Made by a program: the position numbers and the translations under genes. The notes beneath the pieces were generated by a model. That model was not told the DNA's origin and made no database searches. It saw nothing but the letters and a program-made list of their open reading frames with translations. Positions 9,713-17,472 of a DNA stretch of 64,000 nt are shown here, piece after piece (position 1 is the stretch's first letter; each line of letters starts with the position of its first letter). This stretch comes from Superficieibacter sp. 1612_C1 (GTDB lineage: Bacteria; Pseudomonadota; Gammaproteobacteria; Enterobacterales; Enterobacteriaceae), in the NCBI RefSeq assembly GCF_015234305.1, contig NZ_JADGMI010000002.1, positions 186,001 to 250,000 on the forward strand, written 5' to 3'.

Positions 9713-10876
9713 TTATTCAAATGTACCTTTAACGCAGACACTGCCTTTGCGCATCATGGCCTTTCCTTTGGCCCAGACATCCTGCACGCACAAATCGTCG
9801 TTCAATACCACCAGATCCGCATCGCAGCCCACTGCGATTTGGCCTTTATGCGCCAGCCCCAGGAACTCGGCGACGTTGCGGGTCAACGGATGCAGCGCCA
9901 CGTTTAGCGGGATGTTATGTTGCTGCACCAACTGGCGGACCGTTTCCGGCATTGATTCAAAACCCGCTACGCCGAAGCCAATTAAGTTGCCTTCTTCATC
10001 AAACTCCGGCTGGCTACCATTACCGTCAGAGCTTAATGTCAGGCGTGACAGATGGACTCTGTCCGTTAGCGCGGTGGCAATTGCCGTCGCCGGATCGACG
10101 GGAGCATCAATGCTGCTGGTAATATCGATATAGCCGCCTTCACGGGCAAAATGCTGCGCCGCTAAAAAGAGCGTCTCTGAACGATTGACGTGCGTCGGCA
10201 GAAGTTTAGTGATGGGAACATCGGAGTTCTGTAACACCTCATAGATCGGTTCAAGCAATCGCGGACTGTCTCCCATATGAAAGACGCTAATGCCCGCTTT
10301 GCTGCCCAGAAGCCCGCCGGTCCTTGCCTGTGCTGCCATTGTCGCCAGCTCACTGCTTTGCGGTGCGGAGGACCGATGATCGGAGATAGCGCATTTCACG
10401 CCGATCACTTTATCGATCAGCGCCACATCACGGTCGATACTGCCGGTAAGGGTGGTGGAGGGAAGCGAGTAGGAGCCGGTAAGCATCCACGCGCTGATAC
10501 CTTCGTATTCCAGCGCGCGCGTTTTGGCGAGTAATGATTCCGGATGGCGCGTAATACCATCCGTGCCCAGCAATCCAACCACCGAGGTAATGCCCGCTTT
10601 AATCAGATGCGATAAGCGCACCTCAGGCGTGCGGGTATGAGGACCCGCTTCGCCACCGCCGCCGATCAAATGAACATGCTGATCGATAAACCCCGGGCAC
10701 AGGATCGCACCGTTCAGCTCGATCACTTCGCAATCGGGTAATGCCTGTGGGTCGATATTCATCTCGATAGCGACAATTTTGCCGCCGGCAACCAGCACAT
10801 CCCGCAGGCCAAGATGATCGGGTGAGTAAACCTCCGCCTGGCGGAAGAGTTTTAGCCCCAGCACTGACAAATCCAT
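9713..10876 (-). CDS. iadA: Isoaspartyl dipeptidase IadA
   Basis: A metal-dependent amidohydrolase that cleaves beta-aspartyl dipeptides arising from damaged proteins. It has 387 residues. All expected ligands are found at the E. coli-like spacing: His67 and His69 (FIDQHVHL), the carboxylated Lys161 (GVKCAISDH), His200 (FHMGD), His229 (LPTHV) and Asp284 (LSSDGNGS). It is the promoter-distal gene of yjiH-yjiG-iadA, with a 12-nt gap to yjiG. In E. coli the same trio lies at about 98 min, so its position beside alaC is a relocation or an independent acquisition. Confidence 0.94.
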   Translation of the reverse strand: MDLSVLGLKLFRQAEVYSPDHLGLRDVLVAGGKIVAIEMNIDPQALPDCEVIELNGAILCPGFIDQHVHLIGGGGEAGPHTRTPEVRLSHLIKAGITSVVGLLGTDGITRHPESLLAKTRALEYEGISAWMLTGSYSLPSTTLTGSIDRDVALIDKVIGVKCAISDHRSSAPQSSELATMAAQARTGGLLGSKAGISVFHMGDSPRLLEPIYEVLQNSDVPITKLLPTHVNRSETLFLAAQHFAREGGYIDITSSIDAPVDPATAIATALTDRVHLSRLTLSSDGNGSQPEFDEEGNLIGFGVAGFESMPETVRQLVQQHNIPLNVALHPLTRNVAEFLGLAHKGQIAVGCDADLVVLNDDLCVQDVWAKGKAMMRKGSVCVKGTFE

Positions 10877-10888
10877 ATAAGACTCCTT

Positions 10889-11350
10889 TTAAACCAGTGC
10901 CTGCATCACCCACAAGGAGAGCAGAGCGTTGATGACACAAATGGTAATAATGTGCGGGTAATACTTTGGCTTCACGCCGGCTGTACCCAGGCAGCGACCC
11001 ACGTTTTGTACCGGGTTTCCCATCAAATAAATGGCGGGCAGAAGCACGGTGGCATCATGGCCGTTCAGTACACCGGATGCCACCAGGCTGGCGCATACGC
11101 CCACCCCGCCACCCATGCTCATGACCGCAGCCAGCAGCACCGTTGCGGCTTCCCCCGGCAGGCCCCACAGCGCCATCACCGGCTGGCAAATTTTACCGAC
11201 GATCTCGAGCAGCCCGGTGACGGTCAGCGCCTGAATGATAACGAACGCCATCACCACGTTGGGCAGCAGACTGGTTGTGGCGATGGTAAAACCGCGCCGC
11301 GCCCCGTCAGTAAAGAGATCCATAATATTTTTACGCGTTTGTACGGTCAC
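10889..11350 (-). CDS. yjiG: Inner-membrane protein YjiG (SpmB-like)
   Basis: A 153-residue polytopic protein of the SpmB/nucleoside-recognition 'gate' domain family, with four to five hydrophobic segments (GGGVGVCASLVASGVL). It probably forms one half of a transporter with YjiH; the close link to iadA suggests uptake or release of dipeptides or aspartate-containing products, which is inference. The start at 11350 lies one nucleotide from the yjiH stop codon, so translation is likely coupled. Confidence 0.9.
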   Translation of the reverse strand: MTVQTRKNIMDLFTDGARRGFTIATTSLLPNVVMAFVIIQALTVTGLLEIVGKICQPVMALWGLPGEAATVLLAAVMSMGGGVGVCASLVASGVLNGHDATVLLPAIYLMGNPVQNVGRCLGTAGVKPKYYPHIITICVINALLSLWVMQALV

Positions 11351-11351
11351 G

Positions 11352-12008
11352 TTACGCTCTCCCTGCCTGACGGCTTTCTATCTGTGCAATCCACAGCCTG
11401 AGCAGGTTTGCGCCGATAAATTTAAATATGAGGATCACTGCCAGCGGCGTAATAACCGGAACGGTGATGGTGGTAAACAGCGCAGCAGCGGAAGAAAAAT
11501 AGTTGGTAATAATGGCACTGCCGCTGGTCTGATACATGGCAAAAATGGCTCTTTCTTCCTCGTTGATGACGCCTTCTTCCGCCATCTCTTTGGTCATCCC
11601 TGCTGCCGCATCGGTATTTTGCAGGTTGGCAATCAGCGCCAGAGAACAGATGCCAGGAATGCCGAGTAGCGGACGCAGAATGGGGGTCATCAGCTGCTGT
11701 GCGGCGCGCAATCCACCCAGCCCTTCAGTAACAGAGATAATTCCCAGCGAGAGAATGACCGAGGGGGCGAGTTCCAGTGCGAAGAGAAAACCATCTTTTG
11801 CGCCGGTACCGCCAATGCCCCGAAAGGAGATGGCTTTTTCACCCGCCGCGTTAATCTGTCCGAATGAACCGTTCAATACGGTAAAGTCAAAAACTCGCCA
11901 CCACTCTGTACTTTTCGCGAACATACCCGAAAAAAAGATAATGGTGACAAAAAAAGCCAGATAGCCTGCCCAACTGACTTTCTCCATTGCGGGAGAGGTA
12001 TTTTTCAT
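11352..12008 (-). CDS. yjiH: Inner-membrane protein YjiH (SpmA-like)
   Basis: A 218-residue polytopic protein with the nucleoside-recognition 'gate' domain, the first gene of the yjiHG-iadA operon. Several membrane spans and the conserved PILRPLLGIPG and LQNTDAAAGM segments are visible. The latter matches the GTxPxS-like gate motif of the family only loosely. It is an expected partner of YjiG in one complex. A GGAGGACAAC ribosome-binding site precedes the ATG at 12008. No biochemical function is proven for the family member in E. coli. Confidence 0.9.
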   Translation of the reverse strand: MKNTSPAMEKVSWAGYLAFFVTIIFFSGMFAKSTEWWRVFDFTVLNGSFGQINAAGEKAISFRGIGGTGAKDGFLFALELAPSVILSLGIISVTEGLGGLRAAQQLMTPILRPLLGIPGICSLALIANLQNTDAAAGMTKEMAEEGVINEEERAIFAMYQTSGSAIITNYFSSAAALFTTITVPVITPLAVILIFKFIGANLLRLWIAQIESRQAGRA

Positions 12009-12264
12009 GTTGTCCTCCTGACAATAATTTTTTTGTCAGGAGAACTTAATACAAAATTCGGCATAAAAACGAGAGGGGGAGAAGCATTATAGGAATATAT
12101 TTAGGTTTACAAGATAGACAATGGCTAGTGACTTCAGCATTGATAAGTGTCTAAGGTAGTCGCGCACAAAAGTAAAAAAATATGCATTCTGTTTATCGAT
12201 TTGAAGATCTTTTTAATCTAAAACGTTAGCTATTCTCTGTAACATGTTAACAGGGAAATAGCGA

Positions 12265-12321
12265 ATGCTGAACGAAGATCACAGCATTATTCTTGCGTTT
12301 TTTTCGCAATTAATTGTTTAA
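12265..12321 (+). CDS. Possible 18-aa ORF or truncated gene start
   Basis: The ORF MLNEDHSIILAFFSQLIV starts with ATG and has AGGGA 8 nt upstream. The ribosome-binding site lies in the right arm of the hairpin at 12229-12262. The product has a polar start and a hydrophobic end. I do not recognise it. It may be a real microprotein, the stub of a gene broken at the junction between two inserted operons, or chance. Confidence 0.2.
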   Translation: MLNEDHSIILAFFSQLIV

Positions 12322-12322
12322 A

Positions 12323-12364
12323 AATCAGGTACGATAAACCTGCGAGGAATTATCGTACCTGATT
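12323..12364 (-). terminator. yaiO terminator, perfect 15-bp palindrome
   Basis: AATCAGGTACGATAA (12323-12337) and its exact complement TTATCGTACCTGATT (12350-12364) enclose a 12-nt loop about 40 nt beyond the yaiO stop. A short T-run (GATTTTT) follows on the minus strand. Confidence 0.75.
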
Positions 12365-12401
12365 GTTACATTCTGGTGAATAATCCAGTATTACAGAAGG
12401 A

Positions 12402-13181
12402 TTAAAACGTCCAGGTGATGTCAGCCACACCTTGTAAACTATGGTAATTATCCACAGGGGTATCATACCACTGCTTACCCACTGTTAACCCTAAACTTAG
12501 CTGCTTAGTCAGTGATTGTACGCGACGAAGGCTAATGCTTTTCAGTTTTCCTTTACGTGTTTCAGGATCCCATTCATAGGCATAAGCACCTGTTCCTTTA
12601 CTCAGCCAAAGTTGGGTATTACCGGAACCGTTACTGTCATTTAACCTTAATGAAATAATATTACTATAACTGCTACCAATCCCTACGGTATCATAATATG
12701 TATAACGCCAGGAGGTAATGAATGGCCCGGTGTAAAGCGAAAAACCTCCAGACCAGGCATTCATATTCGTATCGTCAAAGTAATTTGCATAGCGATAACC
12801 AAAGGTCAATAGCGTTTGAGGGATTAATTTCAGGCTGATATCCTGCTGTAAATCTTTACGGCTGAATACTGGCGTATTTTCGGCGATCGCGATCCCTGTT
12901 TTACTTGATAACCATGGATTCCAGTTATACCAAAGTGTTCCCCGACCCTGCAAAGCATCCCAGGATTCTCCTTGACCATAGTCGCGTTTACCCTGGGAAA
13001 TATTAAATACGGCCGCTCCGGACTCGAGTTTATTTTTTATTTCAACCGACGAAATATGACGAGTGCCATGAACTCCTGAATAGTCAGTAAAATTATACCC
13101 GGCTGTTAAGCTTAAGTCTTTTGCTTCAGCGGTGGCAGTGAGTAAGCCAACAGCAATTGACGTATATAAAATCCTTTTCAC
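12402..13181 (-). CDS. yaiO: YaiO family outer-membrane beta-barrel protein
   Basis: A 259-residue protein with a signal peptide (MKRILYTSIAVGLLTATAEA), followed by amphipathic beta-strands rich in Tyr, Trp and Ser and a terminal aromatic residue (VADITWTF), the hallmark of outer-membrane barrels. The C-terminal barrel belongs to the YaiO family, related to the barrel associated with exported polysaccharides. It starts at GTG, whose first base is the last base of the yaiX stop codon (TAGTG), so translation is coupled. Last gene of yaiS-yaiP-yaiX-yaiO. Role as an exit port for the glycan made by YaiP is inferred. Confidence 0.92.
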   Translation of the reverse strand: MKRILYTSIAVGLLTATAEAKDLSLTAGYNFTDYSGVHGTRHISSVEIKNKLESGAAVFNISQGKRDYGQGESWDALQGRGTLWYNWNPWLSSKTGIAIAENTPVFSRKDLQQDISLKLIPQTLLTFGYRYANYFDDTNMNAWSGGFSLYTGPFITSWRYTYYDTVGIGSSYSNIISLRLNDSNGSGNTQLWLSKGTGAYAYEWDPETRKGKLKSISLRRVQSLTKQLSLGLTVGKQWYDTPVDNYHSLQGVADITWTF

Positions 13182-13918
13182 TATTTTTCACCTTCAGTCT
13201 GGAGGATCTCTTGTTTAAGGATATATTTTCCTTTTTTGAGATTGTGCTCAATAGTAATTCGTGGTCCAACTAACGTATCTGCCATGATATAACGGCCAGG
13301 TAAAATAATGACCTGAACACCAATTCGTGTCCGTGGGCCAATGTAGCACCCCAGTTTTTCTAAACCGGTATTGATATGTTCTCCATTTATGTGAACATGT
13401 ATAGCGCTATGATCCAGTCGATGGTTACTGGTTCTTACCTGTGCACCAATATAGACTTCTCGGTCAATAACCGAATCAGAAATGAAACATTGGGGACCAA
13501 TGACCGTTTCTGATTCAATCAATGCATTTTTTATTTCTGTTGCAAAACCTACACGGACATTGTTGCCAAGCATTGTGCCAGGGCGAATGAAAACATAGTT
13601 GCCAACCAGGCAGTTCGCACCTATTATCGCCGGTCCCTGAATGACAGCCCCATGGCATATTCGTGTACCAGAACCTATAAGAACTTCACCTGCGCTCTCA
13701 TCAATAATAACCCCTGACGCTATTGATATCTCTTTGCTATCCGTTTGATTAAGCTTCAGATAACTCTTCAGCGCTACCGGGAGTTGGCAGGGAATAATTT
13801 CCTGGCGCTGCCACCAACGTGGTGGCATAGCGAGTGGGCTTGTCGCGGAGTGGTTCACGTCCAGTAAAAAAGGCAATAAATCCATAGATAATCCAAATTG
13901 AATAGGCCAGAAGTACAT
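13181..13918 (-). CDS. yaiX: Left-handed beta-helix acyl/nucleotidyl-transferase-like protein YaiX, intact
   Basis: 245 residues with repeated hexapeptides (VLIGSGTRI, PAIIGANCLVGNYVFIRPG, TVIGPQCFISDSVI, CYIGPRTRIGVQVII), i.e. a left-handed parallel beta-helix as in GlmU-like acetyltransferases. The catalytic His candidate is in TSNHRLDHS. In E. coli K-12 this gene is a pseudogene interrupted by IS2; here it is uninterrupted. Its 5' end overlaps yaiP by about 170 bp in another frame if the ATG at 13918 is used; a second ATG at 13885 would give 234 residues and a 137-bp overlap. Substrate unknown; modification of a surface glycan precursor is likely. Confidence 0.85.
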   Translation of the reverse strand: MYFWPIQFGLSMDLLPFLLDVNHSATSPLAMPPRWWQRQEIIPCQLPVALKSYLKLNQTDSKEISIASGVIIDESAGEVLIGSGTRICHGAVIQGPAIIGANCLVGNYVFIRPGTMLGNNVRVGFATEIKNALIESETVIGPQCFISDSVIDREVYIGAQVRTSNHRLDHSAIHVHINGEHINTGLEKLGCYIGPRTRIGVQVIILPGRYIMADTLVGPRITIEHNLKKGKYILKQEILQTEGEK

Positions 13919-14948
13919 AAAAAACCGAGAAAGGTGCCAGCAATATTAATTGCCAGCAACGGTGGTACCATGCGCTAAAAGCACCTATGGAACATACCAC
14001 TCCCATCCAGATTAAAGGAAAAAGCGAAAAGATAATTCCGTGTGGACCAATATCTATAGTGATACGAGTCCATGTCGTAATATAAATAAAAATGCCATAT
14101 AGAACGACCAATACCATTGGTAAGATACTAAAAATACCAAACCGACTCAAAAGTAATGACTTATGTAATCGCATACAGACGGCATAACCAACGATCCAGC
14201 GACGCCAGCGTTTCCACTCTTCATGTAATGTATTGCACTCTTGTGGATAGACAACGCAGCGATTAGCTTGCCGAATACGATAGCCCTGGGCGACCAGCGT
14301 CCACGTTAAATCGAGATCCTCGACTTTTGTTCGATCGGAAAAGCCGAATTTACGCAGGACCTCTGTGCGAAACATCCCACATGCGCCGCTGATGATAAAA
14401 GGTGCACCGCCCAATAGTTGCTGCAACGTTCTTTTCATGACGATCATAGGCAATTTTACAGTGGCGCGTATGTGAGGCAGGATACCCGCACCCTGTAAAT
14501 GGGTCGAGGGTATGCCACCAACAGCGTCGGCACCACGCTCAATCTCTGCCAGCATAAATCCCATTCCATTTTCATCCGGAGGGACATAGGTATCGGCATC
14601 GCTGAGAAAAACCTGGGCGCAGGTCGCGTAGTTAAGACCATTCATTAAAGCCCCGCCTTTACCGGTATTTTTTTGGGTTACGGCTATAAAGCGATCGCCC
14701 CATTTTTCTTTTACTTGCTGCATGACAGATTCTGTATTATCTGTTGAACCGTCGTTAACACAAATAACTCGGTGGAAATAAGGGTTTAATAGCAGGTTTT
14801 CCAGCGATTGCGCCAGGCACGGTCCTTCATTGTATGCTGGGATAATCGCATCAATGCTGTTTTTATTTAAGCTGGGTTTACGTCGTAGTGTCGTGACAAA
14901 CCAAAGCAGCACACCGATACTCATCATAATAAAAATAATAGTTTTCAT
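13749..14948 (-). CDS. yaiP: Membrane glycosyltransferase family 2 YaiP
   Basis: A 399-residue processive-type glycosyltransferase (GT2). One N-terminal membrane helix is followed by the catalytic domain: DAIIPAYNEG (about residue 34), VNDGSTDN, the metal-binding DAD in LSDADTYVP, and a QxxRW-like EEWKRWRRW near residue 248. C-terminal membrane helices follow, as in cellulose- or PgaC-like synthases. It probably polymerises or transfers sugars across the inner membrane; the sugar is unknown. It follows yaiS by 6 nt and its 3' end overlaps yaiX. The AT-rich composition and rare codons differ from the backbone genes. Confidence 0.92.
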   Translation of the reverse strand: MKTIIFIMMSIGVLLWFVTTLRRKPSLNKNSIDAIIPAYNEGPCLAQSLENLLLNPYFHRVICVNDGSTDNTESVMQQVKEKWGDRFIAVTQKNTGKGGALMNGLNYATCAQVFLSDADTYVPPDENGMGFMLAEIERGADAVGGIPSTHLQGAGILPHIRATVKLPMIVMKRTLQQLLGGAPFIISGACGMFRTEVLRKFGFSDRTKVEDLDLTWTLVAQGYRIRQANRCVVYPQECNTLHEEWKRWRRWIVGYAVCMRLHKSLLLSRFGIFSILPMVLVVLYGIFIYITTWTRITIDIGPHGIIFSLFPLIWMGVVCSIGAFSAWYHRCWQLILLAPFSVFYVLLAYSIWIIYGFIAFFTGREPLRDKPTRYATTLVAAPGNYSLPTPGSAEELSEA

Positions 14949-14954
14949 ATTTTC

Positions 14955-15596
14955 TTAGAGAATCATTTTATGAACAACAAAACCTTCACACAAGTTACAA
15001 CCAGCCTGCTGACCGCGAAATTGAGCTACAGTACGCAGGCGTTCAGATTGTATATAATCACGATGCTGTTGACTTTGATGTAAAGAAATGGCCTGCACTT
15101 TTTTAGTGAATTTTTCCTCACTAACATTCTCAAAAACCTGTGGAATAAACGTAAGCCAGGTACTAGGTGTTTCATAACCCAGTATCTGCGGTATATTACG
15201 ACAGGCAACAATAGAAGCCTTATGTACGGCACGGTGATCCTGATGGCGATCGTTGTCATGCATCGTATAGGCGCGGATGAGTCTAACCTGGGGAGGGAAA
15301 CGATGTTTGATCACGTCCTCCAGCGCTTTAATCATTTCATCAAGCTGTTGTGATGTTCGCGTATCCTCAAAATCCAGGTGCACAATTTGCTGACACCCCA
15401 GGAATGACAGCGCCATTTTGGACTCATTGTGACGGTCAACATCTTTATTACAACCGCTGGTGCCTGCTGTCATTACAACTGCGATAACATAATAGCCTTC
15501 TGCGATTAGACGCGCCAACGATGCACCACATCCTAGTTCAATATCATCTGGATGTGCGCCAATTGCTAAAATCCCTTTCTGGTATTGTAATTTCAA
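14955..15596 (-). CDS. yaiS: PIG-L family deacetylase YaiS
   Basis: A 213-residue zinc-dependent de-N-acetylase of the LmbE/PIG-L family. The metal-binding AHPDD motif is at residues 13-17 (LAIGAHPDDIELG), and the distal DRHQDHRAVH motif holds the third ligand. It probably removes acetyl groups from an N-acetylhexosamine in the glycan made by YaiP, comparable in logic to deacetylases in other exopolysaccharide systems; this is inference. First gene of the yaiSPXO operon; no signal peptide, so cytosolic. Confidence 0.92.
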   Translation of the reverse strand: MKLQYQKGILAIGAHPDDIELGCGASLARLIAEGYYVIAVVMTAGTSGCNKDVDRHNESKMALSFLGCQQIVHLDFEDTRTSQQLDEMIKALEDVIKHRFPPQVRLIRAYTMHDNDRHQDHRAVHKASIVACRNIPQILGYETPSTWLTFIPQVFENVSEEKFTKKVQAISLHQSQQHRDYIQSERLRTVAQFRGQQAGCNLCEGFVVHKMIL

Positions 15597-16081
15597 AATT
15601 TGCCCTCCACTTTCTAAATAAAAGAGTTAATAAATGAACCAGCGCTGTTATTTATAAAGTGGTTTAATAAAAAAATTATTAATATATTATATCCTTCGGG
15701 ATATTACTCTTTGTGATAACTTATGTCAAAGTGCTTTTTTTAAAATCAAGTTGGTGTGTTTGAAATTTCATCAAACTATAAATATAAAATATAAATTAAT
15801 ATGTATTCTATAAATATAAAATATAAACTAATATGTATTTATTGATTTAATTAATGATTCAGCCCGGTTTGCAGTTTCGGATCAGGGAAATTTTTTTCGC
15901 GTTTATTGTATCGTTTTCATGTTGGTCAAGGGATAGGGCACTCATGAAATTCTAACGTTAAGTGACGCTTCTGTTCGTGGCCGGGGGACGCTTTACTGGA
16001 AATAGATAAAAATGAGAAACGGGCTGGAGCCCTGTGTGACGCATGGTGAGAGGTGTTCGTAGAAGGCAGAAAGAGTCACTA
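15597..16081. other. AT-rich intergenic region upstream of yaiS
   Basis: 485 bp, very AT-rich, with no ORF of note. It should contain the yaiS promoter. Visible structures are a small ATATCC-TTCG-GGATAT hairpin at 15689-15704 with a UUCG-type loop, and a tandem duplication of 32 bp at 15776-15839. The composition is typical of H-NS-bound horizontally acquired DNA. Its right end abuts the 3' end of argW. Confidence 0.6.
15776..15839. repeat. 32-bp tandem direct repeat
   Basis: Two adjacent copies (15776-15807 and 15808-15839) each begin CTATAAATATAAAATATAAA-like and end AATATGTATT. They differ at a single position (ATTAAT versus ACTAAT). They lie about 180-240 bp upstream of yaiS. Confidence 0.9.
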
Positions 16082-16156
16082 TGGTGTCCCCTGCAGGAAT
16101 CGAACCTGCAACTAGCCCTTAGGAGGGGCTCGTTATATCCATTTAACTAAGGGGAC
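16082..16156 (-). tRNA. argW: tRNA-Arg (anticodon CCT)
   Basis: 75 nt including an encoded CCA. On the minus strand it starts GTCCCCTTAG and ends CAGGGGACACCA. The anticodon loop CTCCTAA gives CCT, reading AGG. The TTCGATTC T-loop is present. Located next to yfdC as in E. coli, where argW is the attachment site of a defective prophage (CPS-53). Here the accessory block lies on the side of its 3' end, but no integrase or repeated tRNA 3' end was seen. Confidence 0.97.
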
Positions 16157-16231
16157 AAGGCGGCAAGAGTATAACGGTAAATCGTTCCTGCGTTAAGCAT
16201 CTGCACGCCTGACTGCTTAAAGAGTCGCCAT

Positions 16232-17161
16232 TCAGCCTTGTTTAGCCTCTTTTTCCCGCTCTTTGGCCTGTGCCTTTGCTTCCGCCTTACGCGCGTTGCT
16301 CATGTCATTGCGGATCTGCGCGTGGCTGAGCAGGGCGAAAATAAAGGTGCCGCCGCAGATGTTACCGGCAAGCGTCGGCAGGGCGAAAGGCCAGAAAAAC
16401 TCCTGCCAGGGCAGGGTGCCGTTAAACACCAGATACAGCACCTCGACCGTGCCCACCACGATATGCGTGGTATCCGCCAGGGCGATAAGCCAGGTCATCA
16501 GGATAATGACCACGATTTTTGCCGAGCCTGCGGAAGGGAACATCCACACCATAGTGGCAATAATCCAGCCGGAGATAATGGCGTTGGCAAACATCTCAAA
16601 CGGCGTGTTTTTCATGATGTCCATACCGATTTTTACAAAGGCATCGCGAGTCGGCTCGTCAAACACCGGCATATATTCAAATGCCCAGGCGGCGATGCCA
16701 GTGCCGATCAGGTTACCCAGCAGTACCACGCCCCACAGCCTTAGCAGCAGGCCGATATTACGCAAGGTAGGGCTTTGCATAATCGGCAGCACCGCCGTCA
16801 CGGTGTTTTCCGTAAAGAGCTGCTGGCGCGCCATGATGACAATCACAAAGCCGAAGGTGTAGCCCAGGTTTTCCAGCAGAAAACCGCCCGGCACGCCTTC
16901 AAGCTGAACGTGAAAAATGCCTTTGGCGAGAAGCGATGCCCCCATCGACAGGCCGGCGGCAATGGCTGACCACAGCAGGGCCATCGCATCGCGCTCCAGC
17001 TCCTTTTCTCCGTCCTGGCGAATATGTTCGTGGATTGCCATCGCACGGGAGGGGAGTCGGTCCTCATCAACTTCAATGTCTTTACCCTGCGATTTTTCGT
17101 CGCTCTCAACCGCGTGGTCGTCTTCCTCTTTACCAATTTTTTCTTCTTCTAACTTGTCCAT
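16232..17161 (-). CDS. yfdC: Formate/nitrite transporter-family protein YfdC
   Basis: A 309-residue inner-membrane channel of the FocA/NirC family with six membrane spans. A highly charged N-terminal extension of about 60 residues (EEEKIGKEEDDHAVESDEK) and a Lys/Ala-rich C-terminal tail are typical of YfdC. The substrate is unproven. The ATG at 17161 with AGGTGA 6 nt upstream was chosen over a GTG at 17170. Divergent from mlaA. Confidence 0.93.
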   Translation of the reverse strand: MDKLEEEKIGKEEDDHAVESDEKSQGKDIEVDEDRLPSRAMAIHEHIRQDGEKELERDAMALLWSAIAAGLSMGASLLAKGIFHVQLEGVPGGFLLENLGYTFGFVIVIMARQQLFTENTVTAVLPIMQSPTLRNIGLLLRLWGVVLLGNLIGTGIAAWAFEYMPVFDEPTRDAFVKIGMDIMKNTPFEMFANAIISGWIIATMVWMFPSAGSAKIVVIILMTWLIALADTTHIVVGTVEVLYLVFNGTLPWQEFFWPFALPTLAGNICGGTFIFALLSHAQIRNDMSNARKAEAKAQAKEREKEAKQG

Positions 17162-17472
17162 GCGTTTCACCTGCTTCGAAAATATCTTCTAAGCGTAGCG
17201 GCTTTGCGCGGAAACGAGGATGCGGAACAAGACGATTTTTTTTGGTCTGAAAGCATAAATAGTGTTAAGAATGTTTCTGCGTATGTTTACACTCTTTGGT
17301 GAAACCAGACCGCCAAATACAGGCTATGCTGAATGCAGGTCGCAGCCATATTGCCTGCGTGCGTAGACATCGTGAAACGTGCTGATACAATCACTTGCAT
17401 GCGATGAGGCGGATTTTCACCCGTTCCGTCAGATGGCAAACAGCGATAGCCATATTTTACAGGGAGACATCT
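17162..17472. other. yfdC-mlaA divergent promoter region
   Basis: About 310 bp carrying the promoters of both genes. An open frame continues upstream from mlaA to an ATG at 17395, but it lacks a signal-peptide logic and is not used. I see no clear operator or RNA structure. Confidence 0.4.

Larger units (their letters stand above)
12009..12401. other. Intergenic region between yjiH and yaiO
   Basis: An AT-rich 393-bp region at the junction of two acquired operons. It holds the yjiH promoter side, a hairpin at 12229-12262 (GCTATT...AATAGC with an inner CTGT/ACAG pairing), an 18-codon ORF at 12265-12321 preceded by AGGGA, and the yaiO terminator palindrome at 12323-12364. No larger gene is visible. 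Confidence 0.6.

Noticed and set aside
13181-14948. A frameshift between yaiP and yaiX
   Set aside because: Both frames are complete with family-like ends and lengths (YaiP 399 residues, close to the E. coli length), so the overlap is taken as real rather than as one broken gene.
16082-16156. argW as a current prophage attachment site
   Set aside because: No integrase, no phage gene and no repeated copy of the tRNA 3' end was found in the window, so no attachment sites are annotated.
17395-17472. An N-terminal extension of MlaA
   Set aside because: The 26 extra residues would bury the lipoprotein signal peptide, and the AGGGAGA site serves the ATG at 17473.
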